DNA of 64,000 bases. It comes from Bacillus massilinigeriensis (GTDB lineage: Bacteria > Bacillota > Bacilli > Bacillales > Cytobacillaceae). The notes under the pieces were generated by a model. It had not been told where the DNA came from. It saw only the letters and a program-made list of their open reading frames with translations, and searched no databases. Below, one piece after another: positions 1-8,072 of the stretch; the first letter of the stretch is position 1; every line of letters begins with the position of its first letter. The DNA is taken from positions 2,292,697 through 2,356,696 of the forward strand of contig NZ_LT630004.1 in assembly GCF_900111815.1 (NCBI RefSeq), given 5' to 3'. Both the position numbers and the translations under genes were made by a program.

Positions 1-2
1 AA

Positions 3-521
3 AAAAATCAAAAAACCCTTCCCGCCACGCTTGCAGAAACAGTTGCCGAATATGGCGGGGGTCCTGTGATAAGCTGGAAAGACGAGAGATTTTCAAAATG
101 GGGGCTTGACTCCCTGATGAAGGAACAGTGGAAAGAACAGAACATTGATTATCTCGAATGGGACGATCAAAGAGGCAGCGAGAACATCAAACTTGCAGAG
201 AAGGCGAATGTCGGCATCACAATCAGTGAAATTACGCTTGCAGAGTCCGGCACCGTTACACTTTTTACGGATAAGGATAAAGGACGATCCGTCAGCTTCC
301 TTCCAGCCACTTATATTTGTCTAGTTCCAAAAAGCAGTATCGTTCCTCGCATGACCCAAGCAGCAAAAAAGCTGCGGGAACTTCACCTTGAAGGGAACAA
401 AGTGTCATCCTGCATTAACTTCATAACAGGACCGAGCAACTCCGCTGATATCGAACTAAACCTCGTAGTCGGTGTTCATGGACCAATTAAAGCAACTTAT
501 ATTGTTATTGAAGATTTATAA
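3..521 (+). CDS. lutC: Lactate utilization protein C (LutC), 5'-truncated by window edge
   Basis: The frame is open from the left edge of the window and 172 C-terminal residues are visible; the start lies outside. The visible part is the C-terminal portion of a LUD-domain (DUF162) protein. Its GGGPVISW stretch, the late I-T-G-P-S-N-S-A-D-I-E segment and the ending around GVHGP are typical of LutC. In Bacillus, LutABC is the iron-sulfur and flavin-linked complex that oxidises L-lactate to pyruvate; LutC itself has no cysteine cluster. B. subtilis LutC is about 240 residues, so roughly 70 are missing. lutA and lutB are expected just upstream but cannot be seen. A GTG at 66 would give a shorter frame but is not preceded by a ribosome binding site. 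Confidence 0.85.
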   Translation, partial: KNQKTLPATLAETVAEYGGGPVISWKDERFSKWGLDSLMKEQWKEQNIDYLEWDDQRGSENIKLAEKANVGITISEITLAESGTVTLFTDKDKGRSVSFLPATYICLVPKSSIVPRMTQAAKKLRELHLEGNKVSSCINFITGPSNSADIELNLVVGVHGPIKATYIVIEDL

Positions 522-550
522 AAAAGCAGCCGTTTAGTGACTGCTCCAGA

Positions 551-588
551 ACGCAGACAAATCTCCATTGAATTTGTCTGCGTTTTTT
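551..588 (+). terminator. Intrinsic terminator after lutC
   Basis: A 12-bp perfect stem (551-562 with 572-583, arm acgcagacaaat) with a 9-nt loop is followed by a run of T. It lies 30 nt after the lutC stop. The rest of 590-754 shows no gene. Confidence 0.9.
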
Positions 589-754
589 TATATTCAATCC
601 GCTTTGTAATCGGTTAGAAAACAAGACTTTTTCAAGAATCAGTTCTATTTCCCCAAAAACCACCTATTGTTCACAAGAAAGCGAGTCATAATGACAATTT
701 TATAAAGCAGGTGGACCCACAATATATCATACAGGAGCAGACACTTTTCAAGAG

Positions 755-781
755 AATAAGCGGCCACAAGGGCCGCTTATT
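755..781 (-). terminator. Terminator-like hairpin at the end of the MFS gene
   Basis: An 11-bp perfect stem (755-765 with 771-781, arm aataagcggcc) with a 5-nt loop abuts the stop codon of the minus-strand MFS gene. The tract after it is only moderately T-rich. Confidence 0.7.
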
Positions 782-1968
782 TACATTGCCTTTTCCTGAT
801 ATGATGCCGCCTGTTTCAGCTTCCGATCATAGACGGATGTGGTGAGCATAGCCCCAGCGAGCAGGAATACGAGAACCCCAAAAAGCATGGACATACCGTA
901 TAAATCGGCAACAATGCCGCCCAAAAGCGGTCCGACCATCCTCCCTGCTGTCGCTGTACTGTTAACGATGCCTTGGTAGAAACCTTCTCTTCCCTTTGGA
1001 GCAAGATCGTTCGCTATGGTTGGAACTGCTGGCCAGATGAGCATTTCACCGATTGTCAGAACAACCATCGCTCCTAGAAACCCTGCAAAGTTTCCTGCAG
1101 ATGCGGAGATAAAGAAAGATAGGATAAAAATCAAGATGCCAATTAACATTTGGATTTTCAATGATTTTTCAAATGGACGTACAAGCCTGTTCACAATCGG
1201 CTGCCCTAAAACAATCAGCGCCCCATTCACCGTCCACAGGACACTGTATTGTCCGACTGAAACATTAAGTTCTCGTGCATATGCAGGAATGGTTGCTTGC
1301 CATTGAACATAAGCAACCCAGCACAGCAAGTAGCCTGCACTGATTGTCACCATCGCAAAAAGCTTGGCAGAGCTCCTGACAGGCCCATTCTCCTGAATGA
1401 TGCTTGTCTGCTTAGGAACTGCTGACTGGATTCCGCGATAACCATAAATCGCAATAAGCAAAAAGGCGATATACATCAGCGTATTTGCCAAAAATATAAG
1501 ATCGAACGAAATGGAAGCAATTACACCACCAAGTGCTGCTCCAAGTGCGACACCAAGGTTTTGGGCGATATAAATGGCATTGAAAGCTTTCCTTCCCCCC
1601 TCTTTCCACACTGAGCCTGCCATTGCATACATAGAAGGAAAGACAATGCCTGAGCCAAACCCTGCGATCGTGAGGAATGTGACATATGGTATCCAGTCAT
1701 GCCAAAGGGTCAATCCCCCCAACGACAGGATGGTAATCGCAATCCCTAACAGAATGCTCCTGTAGCCTCCTATTTTGTCAAAAAGCGTACCTCCGATAAG
1801 ATTTCCAACAACGGATGCCGCAGAATTTAACATAAGTACGACTCCAGCTACCGCCAAAGATTTACCAAGATATTCGTGAATGTAAATGGTGTTTAAAGGC
1901 CACAAAAAGGAAGAGCCAGTTACATTGACTGCCATTCCAATAACCAATAGCCATAAAGCTTTAGGCAT
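781..1968 (-). CDS. yttB: MFS transporter, YttB-like
   Basis: This is a 395-residue major facilitator superfamily permease with about 12 hydrophobic segments. The loop between TM2 and TM3 reads GGTLFDKIGGYR, the usual MFS motif A region (G-x3-D-x2-G-x-R). A second half-repeat appears around LVRPFEKSL. The ATG has AAAGGAG about ten bases upstream. Family knowledge suggests a proton-driven efflux pump in the cytoplasmic membrane; the substrate cannot be read from sequence. The position next to ytzC-ytqA matches B. subtilis YttB. The gene is monocistronic, with its own hairpin at the 3' end. Confidence 0.85.
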   Translation of the reverse strand: MPKALWLLVIGMAVNVTGSSFLWPLNTIYIHEYLGKSLAVAGVVLMLNSAASVVGNLIGGTLFDKIGGYRSILLGIAITILSLGGLTLWHDWIPYVTFLTIAGFGSGIVFPSMYAMAGSVWKEGGRKAFNAIYIAQNLGVALGAALGGVIASISFDLIFLANTLMYIAFLLIAIYGYRGIQSAVPKQTSIIQENGPVRSSAKLFAMVTISAGYLLCWVAYVQWQATIPAYARELNVSVGQYSVLWTVNGALIVLGQPIVNRLVRPFEKSLKIQMLIGILIFILSFFISASAGNFAGFLGAMVVLTIGEMLIWPAVPTIANDLAPKGREGFYQGIVNSTATAGRMVGPLLGGIVADLYGMSMLFGVLVFLLAGAMLTTSVYDRKLKQAASYQEKAM

Positions 1969-2099
1969 ATGTAAAACGCTCCTTTATCAAGATGCCAGAT
2001 GTTTGCATCTCCAAGATATTTCGATTTCCAAAATATCATTTTAGTAGTTTTAAACCTATTTAGCAACATTTATTTGAGACCTAGCCTGATTTCTTAATA

Positions 2100-2134
2100 C
2101 TAAAAAGCCGCACCCCCATAAGGCTGTGCGGCTT
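2100..2134 (-). terminator. Intrinsic terminator of the ytzC unit
   Basis: Inverted repeat aagccgcac (2105-2113) with gtgcggctt (2126-2134) is followed on the minus strand by TTTTTAG. It lies a few bases beyond the stop of the small frameshifted gene at 2142-2316. Confidence 0.85.
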
Positions 2135-2141
2135 CACAATA

Positions 2142-2316
2142 TTAAGATGATTGTTCCGGCTCTGGATGGAATTTCGACTTGACTGGCTGTCCACCGGACT
2201 GTTCATACTTCTTCTTGGCTCTCTTAATAGGATCTTGCTCTGAAGCCAAACTCCACATCCTGATTTCCGTTCCTAGTTTTCTGTTCTGGATTATTTTGTT
2301 TAGACCTTTTCTTCAT
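2142..2316 (-). pseudogene. Small hydrophilic Lys/Gln-rich protein, frameshifted by one base
   Basis: The ATG at 2316 has a good ribosome binding site (AAGGGTGG, 6-nt spacing) and begins MKKRSKQNNPEQ. After about 23 codons this frame reads into a quick stop. The neighbouring frame carries on as ASEQDPIKRAKKK and ends SKFHPEPEQSS just before a terminator. Removing one G from the GG at about 2246 joins the two frames into one 57-residue basic peptide; the span of 175 nt is 58 codons plus one base. It is 37 nt downstream of ytzC, probably in the same transcript. I do not recognise the family; its composition resembles small spore-associated Bacillaceae proteins. It could be a real mutation or a sequencing error. 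Confidence 0.6.
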
Positions 2317-2353
2317 TATGGGCCACCCTTCAATCTCTTTTTTGTCCGCTACG

Positions 2354-2611
2354 TTACCTTAAGATCATGCTATTTTGCAATTGCTGCAGTTGAAGCCTCA
2401 TTCGGTGCAGGCGCTCACGCTGTTGGGAGTTGCAGCTAAGAGCCAATTTTGCCAGGTCATTATACGCCTCTTCCAATTCCATCATGGATTGTGTATATTC
2501 TTCTGTATTGTAATGTTCCTGCATGCTTGCCTTCTCATACTGTTCCCTTGCAGTAAGGATGCTCGTTTCACACTGTTGGATATGCTCTTCCACAGATTGC
2601 CGCGTTGCCAC
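2354..2611 (-). CDS. ytzC: YtzC-like DUF2524 protein
   Basis: An 85-residue, highly charged, glutamine-rich helical protein, probably mostly coiled coil, with no membrane segment or cysteine cluster. The GTG start (MATRQSVEEH) is chosen because AGGAGGT lies 8 nt upstream; a longer open frame to 2686 has no comparable site. The MATRQSV start and the QQRERLHRMRLQLQ C-terminus match the DUF2524/YtzC family known from Bacillus, whose function is unknown. Gene order (yttB, ytzC, ytqA) is the same as in B. subtilis. It is divergent from ytqA, with about 200 nt between them, and likely co-transcribed with the small frameshifted gene downstream. Confidence 0.85.
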   Translation of the reverse strand: MATRQSVEEHIQQCETSILTAREQYEKASMQEHYNTEEYTQSMMELEEAYNDLAKLALSCNSQQRERLHRMRLQLQQLQNSMILR

Positions 2612-2816
2612 AAGCAAGCACCTCCTGATTATGGTATGAAGCTTTTGCTTCTTCTTTATTTTGTTCACTTCCCCTTTTCCTATCACAGTGGAGAGACACT
2701 TATTGCTTCCATTTATTTTTGTCCATTGGATAGGGCGAACGCTTCATGATACAATTCTTCTGATGGATTGCGGAATAACGGCAATGCCTGGATTATGCAA
2801 AATGAGGAGTAGGAAG

Positions 2817-3779
2817 ATGAATCGTATTAACCCATTTCCATATGCTTATGACCAAAAAAGGTATCATACATGGAATTACCATTTGCGCCAGACTTTCGGA
2901 CAGAAAATTTTCAAGATAGCTTTGGATGGTGGTTTTGACTGTCCAAATAGGGATGGAACCGTCGCTTATGGCGGCTGTACTTTCTGCAGTGCTGCCGGCT
3001 CAGGTGATTTTGCGGGTGACAGGCGCCAAGAAATATCAGAGCAATTTCAAAGAGTAAAGGAAAAGATGCATACAAAATGGAAAGACGGAAATTACATGGC
3101 TTATTTTCAAGCTTATACGAACACGCATGCGCCGGTCTCTGAATTGCGAGTGATGTTTGAAGCAGCCCTCTCTCAAGATGGTGTTGTCGGACTGTCAATC
3201 GCTACGAGGCCTGATTGTCTTCCAGATGATGTAGTCAATTACTTGGCAGAATTAAGCGAGAGAACCTATCTCTGGGTGGAAATGGGTCTGCAAACCATCC
3301 ATGAACAGACAGCGTTACTTGTTAACCGCGCACATGATTTTTCAATGTATGTAGAGGGTGTTGAAAAGCTTCGCCAACATGGAATCAGGGTTTGCACCCA
3401 TATCATCAACGGTTTGCCGAAGGAATCAACAGCCATGATGCTTGAAACAGCCAAGGAAGTGGCAAAACTTGATGTACAGGGAATTAAAATACACTTGCTT
3501 CATTTACTTAAAGGAACACCTATGGTCAAGCAATACGAAAAGGGCTTATTGAAATTCCTTTCATTTGAAGAGTATGTCAAGCTAGTCTGTGACCAGCTTG
3601 AAATACTGCCTCCAGAAATGATTGTTCACCGAATTACAGGAGATGGACCAATTGATTTGATGATTGGACCAATGTGGAGTGTGAATAAATGGGAAGTATT
3701 GAACGCTATTGACGCAGAACTCAAAAAGCGGAATAGTTGGCAAGGTAAATTTTACCTGTCAGAGGAGGAAGCAAAATGA
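2817..3779 (+). CDS. ytqA: Radical SAM protein YtqA/MnmL (TIGR01212 type)
   Basis: A 320-residue radical SAM enzyme. The iron-sulfur cysteines are C42, C54 and C57 (spacing C-x11-C-x2-C), the long-spaced pattern typical of this family. The ATG at 2817 is chosen because GAGGAG lies 7 nt upstream. Upstream in-frame codons reach 2661 but have no ribosome binding site and no family similarity. Its last codons overlap the start of mnmM by 4 nt (ATGA), so the two are translationally coupled. In B. subtilis, YtqA has been reported to act with MnmM (YtqB) in forming mnm5s2U at the tRNA wobble position. The role here is inferred from that pairing. Confidence 0.9.
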   Translation: MNRINPFPYAYDQKRYHTWNYHLRQTFGQKIFKIALDGGFDCPNRDGTVAYGGCTFCSAAGSGDFAGDRRQEISEQFQRVKEKMHTKWKDGNYMAYFQAYTNTHAPVSELRVMFEAALSQDGVVGLSIATRPDCLPDDVVNYLAELSERTYLWVEMGLQTIHEQTALLVNRAHDFSMYVEGVEKLRQHGIRVCTHIINGLPKESTAMMLETAKEVAKLDVQGIKIHLLHLLKGTPMVKQYEKGLLKFLSFEEYVKLVCDQLEILPPEMIVHRITGDGPIDLMIGPMWSVNKWEVLNAIDAELKKRNSWQGKFYLSEEEAK

Positions 3780-4348
3780 AGCTAGAACGTATTCTTCCGT
3801 TCGCGAGACACCTGCTTGAAAAAGCAATTTCCCATGGAAGCGTTGCAATTGATGCAACTGTTGGGAATGGCCATGATACGATTTTCCTTGCTGAACTCGT
3901 TGGTGATACCGGAAAAGTGTTTGGCTTTGATATCCAGGAAGCTGCTCTGACGACATGCAAAGAAAAGCTGCTCGCTAAAAACCTTCAGGGGAGAGTTGAG
4001 CTTTTTCATAAAGGCCACGAGCACGCAAATTCCTGTATCCCTTTTGCGTATCACGGAAAAGTGGCTGGTGCCGTTTTCAACCTAGGCTATTTGCCTGGCG
4101 GGGACAAATCGATTGTAACCATGCCGGAAACAACAATTCGCGCTGTCGAGCGTATTTTTGACATGATGGCCCCGGAAGGTATAATTGTCTTAGTCATTTA
4201 CCATGGCCATCCGGAAGGAAAGACAGAGAAGGACAAACTGCTGCAGTTTTTAGAAACGGTTGAGCAAGAAAAGGCTCATATCCTGCGTTACGAATTCATG
4301 AACCAAAAAAACAGCCCGCCGTTCATCATTGCAATGGAAAAGCGATGA
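3776..4348 (+). CDS. mnmM: tRNA 5-aminomethyl-2-thiouridine methyltransferase MnmM (YtqB)
   Basis: A 190-residue Rossmann-fold class I methyltransferase. The SAM-binding loop is DATVGNGHDT at residues 26-35, followed by an acidic strand end (FGFDIQ). The family was first annotated as an rRNA methylase; B. subtilis YtqB has since been shown to methylate nm5s2U34 to mnm5s2U34 in tRNA. It overlaps ytqA by 4 nt and the two form an operon. It converges on ytpB with 20 nt between the stop codons and no obvious terminator. Confidence 0.9.
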   Translation: MKLERILPFARHLLEKAISHGSVAIDATVGNGHDTIFLAELVGDTGKVFGFDIQEAALTTCKEKLLAKNLQGRVELFHKGHEHANSCIPFAYHGKVAGAVFNLGYLPGGDKSIVTMPETTIRAVERIFDMMAPEGIIVLVIYHGHPEGKTEKDKLLQFLETVEQEKAHILRYEFMNQKNSPPFIIAMEKR

Positions 4349-4368
4349 CGAAACGGGAGGCTCTGCGT

Positions 4369-5463
4369 TTATTTTACAAAGGAACGGACAAGCGAGGCAG
4401 GTATACGCTTTTGCAGTGAACGATATACAAGACCGTTAAGATAAAAGAAATAGCTGATATGCCCACCGCTTTTGATCATGTTTTTCGCAAGCTTTTTCAC
4501 TTTATCCTGACGGAGTACCTTTTCGTCAGAAAGGTATACTCCAAGCAAACCTCGATTGATCAGCTGATGGAACTTTCGATGAGGTAGATTAAATGTATGG
4601 CGATCAGCATTTTCCATGAAGTGAAGAAGCCTGTTGAAAAGGGCTTCTTCATTTTCGTAATAAAAACAAAAATTTAAATCGCCTTCTTTTAAGTCTTCAT
4701 CCTGGTCAATAAAATAGTCGAGAAGAATATGCAAACCCTGTATATACGGAAAATACCCTTTTCTGATACTCTCTGCAAACTCCGGTCGAAAGTCTTCCCT
4801 CATGGCATAGGAAACAAGGCAAAATACCCCAAGAGTGGAGCCGGTACATGCAGAAAACTCGTACCATTGCATATCAGGGATTTTATCACGATTGGAATCG
4901 AACCAATTCTGAAGCCTTTCAACTCTCTCTCCTTTATCCACATGCTTATGTACTTGAAGGTCACAGTAATACCCGCAAAGTTCGCTGAGATGTTCTTTGA
5001 TTTCGCAGTAGCTCGCAACATCTGCAAGCATACTTCTGCAGACGCTAACAAGCTCCCTTAAATAGCCGCCATCATTGCGATCCTCTCTACTTCGGTAATA
5101 ATCGCGAAGTTCTCCATTCACATTTAGTGCATCCTGCATCGATTCATGAAGTGCTGAAAAATCTTCAGGATCAAGAGAGGTGCTTCTGTCACAAAGATTG
5201 TCAAGATAATCACTGATCGTCTGATAGGCAACGATGAACCGAATAGCTTCTGGTCGCTTCTCTTGAGCAATCAAGCTAAGGATGCTGCCACCTTCACAAT
5301 GAAAGGTTTTATCCTCAATGCTGGCAAGCGCCTGTTTTCTCAGCTCTACATTTGGTATAGCTTCTGCTCTTTTCTTCCAGTAATTCAATTCCCGATGAAC
5401 TTGCGGCAGCACTTTGCGATAGACACGGTACATCAGAGCTATTGGCATGGATGGTATCGACAT
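4369..5463 (-). CDS. ytpB: Tetraprenyl-beta-curcumene synthase (YtpB)
   Basis: A 364-residue DUF2600 terpene synthase. In B. subtilis, YtpB cyclises tetraprenyl diphosphate to tetraprenyl-beta-curcumene, a C35 sesquarterpene. The protein is all-alpha; an acidic DYLDNLCD patch (residues 85-92) and a later FIDQDEDL patch are candidate Mg-diphosphate ligands, in place of a classical DDxxD motif. The start MSIPSMPIAL is chosen because AAAGGAG lies 6 nt upstream. An upstream in-frame ATG at 5493 would overlap ytpA and lacks a site. It follows ytpA by 13 nt, the same operon as in B. subtilis. Confidence 0.88.
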   Translation of the reverse strand: MSIPSMPIALMYRVYRKVLPQVHRELNYWKKRAEAIPNVELRKQALASIEDKTFHCEGGSILSLIAQEKRPEAIRFIVAYQTISDYLDNLCDRSTSLDPEDFSALHESMQDALNVNGELRDYYRSREDRNDGGYLRELVSVCRSMLADVASYCEIKEHLSELCGYYCDLQVHKHVDKGERVERLQNWFDSNRDKIPDMQWYEFSACTGSTLGVFCLVSYAMREDFRPEFAESIRKGYFPYIQGLHILLDYFIDQDEDLKEGDLNFCFYYENEEALFNRLLHFMENADRHTFNLPHRKFHQLINRGLLGVYLSDEKVLRQDKVKKLAKNMIKSGGHISYFFYLNGLVYRSLQKRIPASLVRSFVK

Positions 5464-5476
5464 GGACTGCTCCTTT

Positions 5477-6280
5477 CTAGTATACATAGCCAATTGCTTT
5501 TAATTGGCTAATGACAAAATCCTTGGCATATTCGAAGACTTCTTCCCTTTCTGGTTCATTGAACACTTCATGATAACACTTTGGCCATTCCTTATATCTT
5601 TTTTCAGAAAGCGGAGTGTGGTTAAACCATTCCTTCACCGCACGTTTGTCCACAATTTTATCTTCCCCACCTTGCATTAATAGCATCGGGATATCCTGAA
5701 TTTTCCCGATTTCTTCAAAAGCCTTTTCCATAGCCTCAAGGAGTTCGCGGTACCATCTAACAGAGACTTTTGTGATATAAAGCGAGTCATGCATATCTGC
5801 CTCAAGGACGTCTTTGTTTCTCGTCGCCATCTCGACAGAAAGACCCGGTGCCATCCTGAATGATGGAACAACAGTATTCATAACGACAGAAAGTAAATTC
5901 AAAGGTTTGGATGGATAGTTAACAAGGCCAAGGCAAGGGGATGACAGAATGACCCCTGCAATGTCTGTCCTGTACTTCTGAAGAAGACGGATTGCAATAA
6001 GTCCCCCCATACTATGTCCGACAAGAAAGACAGGCAGATCAAATTGGTAGGCTGCATCAAGCCATTCTTTGACCTCTTCAAGATATTCTTCAAAATCTTC
6101 AATATGCCCTCTGTCTGCTCTTGTTGTCATACCTTGTCCAGGCAAGTCCCCCATAATGACGTGAAACCCTGCTTTTCGCCACATTTCAATTAGCCAACCG
6201 TAACGGCCATGATGTTCGAGGGCACCGTGAATCATGACAACTACTGCTCTCGCTTCTCCTTCTGCTTCCCATTTCCACAT
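5477..6280 (-). CDS. ytpA: Lysophospholipase-like alpha/beta hydrolase YtpA
   Basis: A 267-residue serine hydrolase. The oxyanion region is IHGALEHHGRY (residues 17-27), the nucleophile elbow is GHSMGG with Ser90, an Asp lies in the late GGEDKIVD segment, and a catalytic His is likely in KCYHEVFNE. B. subtilis YtpA acts as a monoacylglycerophospholipase that forms the phospholipid antibiotic bacilysocin. The ATG (MWKWEAEGEA) is chosen by position relative to B. subtilis and the AGGTAGGTG site upstream; a GTG four codons earlier is too close to that site. It is first in an operon with ytpB. B. subtilis controls this pair by SigM, but I could not identify a SigM promoter here. Confidence 0.88.
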   Translation of the reverse strand: MWKWEAEGEARAVVVMIHGALEHHGRYGWLIEMWRKAGFHVIMGDLPGQGMTTRADRGHIEDFEEYLEEVKEWLDAAYQFDLPVFLVGHSMGGLIAIRLLQKYRTDIAGVILSSPCLGLVNYPSKPLNLLSVVMNTVVPSFRMAPGLSVEMATRNKDVLEADMHDSLYITKVSVRWYRELLEAMEKAFEEIGKIQDIPMLLMQGGEDKIVDKRAVKEWFNHTPLSEKRYKEWPKCYHEVFNEPEREEVFEYAKDFVISQLKAIGYVY

Positions 6281-6408
6281 GAAGATCAGCACCTACCTTT
6301 TTCTTTCACAACTGATAAAAGAACTATAATATATAATTAACCGGAAAAGAAAGCGAGGACTGTTTTCCAGCTTTCCTTTTGGAAAAAAAATGATTGGAGT
6401 GCAATTCA

Positions 6409-6927
6409 TTGATTTATCCTTATCATGATAAGCTGCCCAAAATAGCTTCTTCCGTTTTTATCGCTGACTACGCTACGATCACAGGAGATGTAGAGATTGG
6501 CGAAGAATCGAGTGTATGGTTCAATTGTACAATCCGAGGGGATGTCGCTCCAACGGTTATCGGAAAAAAAGTGAATATCCAAGATAATTCGGTTCTACAC
6601 CAAAGTCCAAAGAATCCTTTAATCCTTGAGGATGAAGTGACAATCGGACACCAGGTGATCCTACATAGCTGCATAATCCGAAAGAAAGCCTTAATCGGAA
6701 TGGGTTCCATTATCCTCGACCGAGCTGAAATTGGTGAAGGAGCATTCATCGGCGCAGGAAGCCTTGTTCCGCAGGGAAAGAAAATCCCTCCAAATACTCT
6801 TGCTTTCGGCAGGCCTGCAAAGGTCATACGTGAACTGACAGCTGACGATATTCATGATATGGAAAGAATCAGCCGCGAATATGCAGAAAAGGCTCAATAC
6901 TACCGATCACTTCAAAAGAAAGATTGA
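6409..6927 (+). CDS. ytoA: Gamma-carbonic anhydrase-like hexapeptide-repeat protein YtoA
   Basis: A 172-residue left-handed beta-helix protein with repeated hexapeptide strands (residues about 20-140). It has the gamma-carbonic anhydrase histidine pattern (HQS, then GHQVILHSC) and the RGDVAPTVIGKKVNIQDN segment of the YrdA/PaaY group. The TTG start (MIYPYHDKLP) is preferred because GGAG lies 9 nt upstream and related proteins begin MIYPY; a TTG five codons earlier overlaps that site. The family probably forms trimers with metal at the subunit interface. Carbonic anhydrase activity is not proven for YtoA. It is divergent from ytpA, with about 128 nt between the starts. Confidence 0.85.
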   Translation: MIYPYHDKLPKIASSVFIADYATITGDVEIGEESSVWFNCTIRGDVAPTVIGKKVNIQDNSVLHQSPKNPLILEDEVTIGHQVILHSCIIRKKALIGMGSIILDRAEIGEGAFIGAGSLVPQGKKIPPNTLAFGRPAKVIRELTADDIHDMERISREYAEKAQYYRSLQKKD

Positions 6928-6931
6928 AAAC

Positions 6932-6983
6932 TTTACCGCATCACCGCAGTGGGGGCAGTCCCCCACTGCGGTGATGCGGTAAA
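6932..6983. repeat. Long perfect hairpin, 24-bp stem with 4-nt loop
   Basis: Arms 6932-6955 and 6960-6983 are perfect inverted complements around the loop CAGT. It starts 5 nt after the ytoA stop. The stem is longer and more GC-rich than a usual terminator and has no T-run on the plus strand. Its core (CGCAGT then GGGGG) resembles the hairpin at 33870-33925, so it may belong to a dispersed intergenic repeat family. Nothing else recognisable lies in 6984-7202. Confidence 0.9.
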
Positions 6984-7202
6984 ACCCCCTAGATAAAATC
7001 CCTCTAACCCCTCATTACTATCTTTTATTTCCACACGCTTTATCTCCTATTGCCTAACCTATCCGTTCTATTTCCATTCGGCTATTTCGCTATTCCCTTT
7101 TTACCTGCATTCCCCTTAACTATAGAAGGAATATGCCGATATAAATCTTATATACCATACTCTGCTAGTAAACAAAACATTCGCTTTTTCAAGGGTGATT
7201 CT

Positions 7203-8066
7203 ATGCTTTCATTATACATGACAATTGCTTTAACTTCTGCAGCTTCCTTGCTCATCATTCTGCTGTTTTACCGGAGGCCAAGGAGATTTTTTTCGATGGC
7301 GCTCATCATACTGTTTGGAGCTGTTGCTTTTTATGCAGCGGAAAGCTCCTTTGATAGCGGAGTTGCTAAAGCCGTGGATTCTGTCAAGGGATGGATCGCG
7401 ACAAAACCGGAAATCAATAATCCATCTTCAACAAAAAAACAATACCCTGCTATCAAGCTGAAAGAGTCGGTCCTCCTCGATGTTCCCGCTATATCACAAC
7501 TGCCAGAACTGGAAAGAGGTTGTGAAGTTACAAGTCTCACTATGCTCCTCCGCCATGCAGGGGTCGATGTAGATAAAACGGAACTTGCGAAGGAAATAAA
7601 AAAGAATGGAGAAAAGCGTCACGTCATTGACGGCGTAATCCATTACGGCCATCCAAACGAAGGGTTTGTCGGCAATATGCACACCCGTAAGGAATATGGC
7701 TTAGGCGTTTATCATAAACCTGTAGCAGAACTCGCTGAAAAGTACATGCCTAACAGGATTAAAGACTTGACAGGAGTCCATTTTGAAGAACTGAAAATCC
7801 CTCTTTCTGCCGGAAAGCCTGTTTGGGTAATAATCAATACTCGATATCAGCAACTCTCACCAAACGAGTTCGAAACATGGAAAACTCCACAAGGTGAGAT
7901 AAAGATTACTTACAAAGAACATTCTGTCCTCTTAACGGGATACAATCAAAGCTATATCTACTTCAATGACCCGCTAACCGGTGAAAAAAATAAAAAAGCA
8001 CCCATTTCCAACTTTACGGAAGCATGGGTGCAAATGGGAAAGCAAGCAATAACCTACCTTCCCTAA
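7203..8066 (+). CDS. Membrane-anchored C39-like peptidase
   Basis: A 287-residue protein. Two hydrophobic segments (about residues 3-23 and 30-47) anchor it in the membrane, and a peptidase C39-like (YvpB/DUF3335 type) papain-fold domain follows. The likely catalytic residues are C107 in ERGCEVTS, H240 in KEHSVLLTGY and D256 in FNDPL. The order Cys-His-Asp and the context DVPAISQLPELERGC are characteristic. The ATG is chosen because of AGGGTGAT upstream; the frame is open further upstream, but those codons are low-complexity without a binding site. The substrate is unknown. It lies between a long hairpin and asnB, and its terminator is inside the asnB 3' end. Confidence 0.8.
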   Translation: MLSLYMTIALTSAASLLIILLFYRRPRRFFSMALIILFGAVAFYAAESSFDSGVAKAVDSVKGWIATKPEINNPSSTKKQYPAIKLKESVLLDVPAISQLPELERGCEVTSLTMLLRHAGVDVDKTELAKEIKKNGEKRHVIDGVIHYGHPNEGFVGNMHTRKEYGLGVYHKPVAELAEKYMPNRIKDLTGVHFEELKIPLSAGKPVWVIINTRYQQLSPNEFETWKTPQGEIKITYKEHSVLLTGYNQSYIYFNDPLTGEKNKKAPISNFTEAWVQMGKQAITYLP

Positions 8067-8072
8067 AATAAA

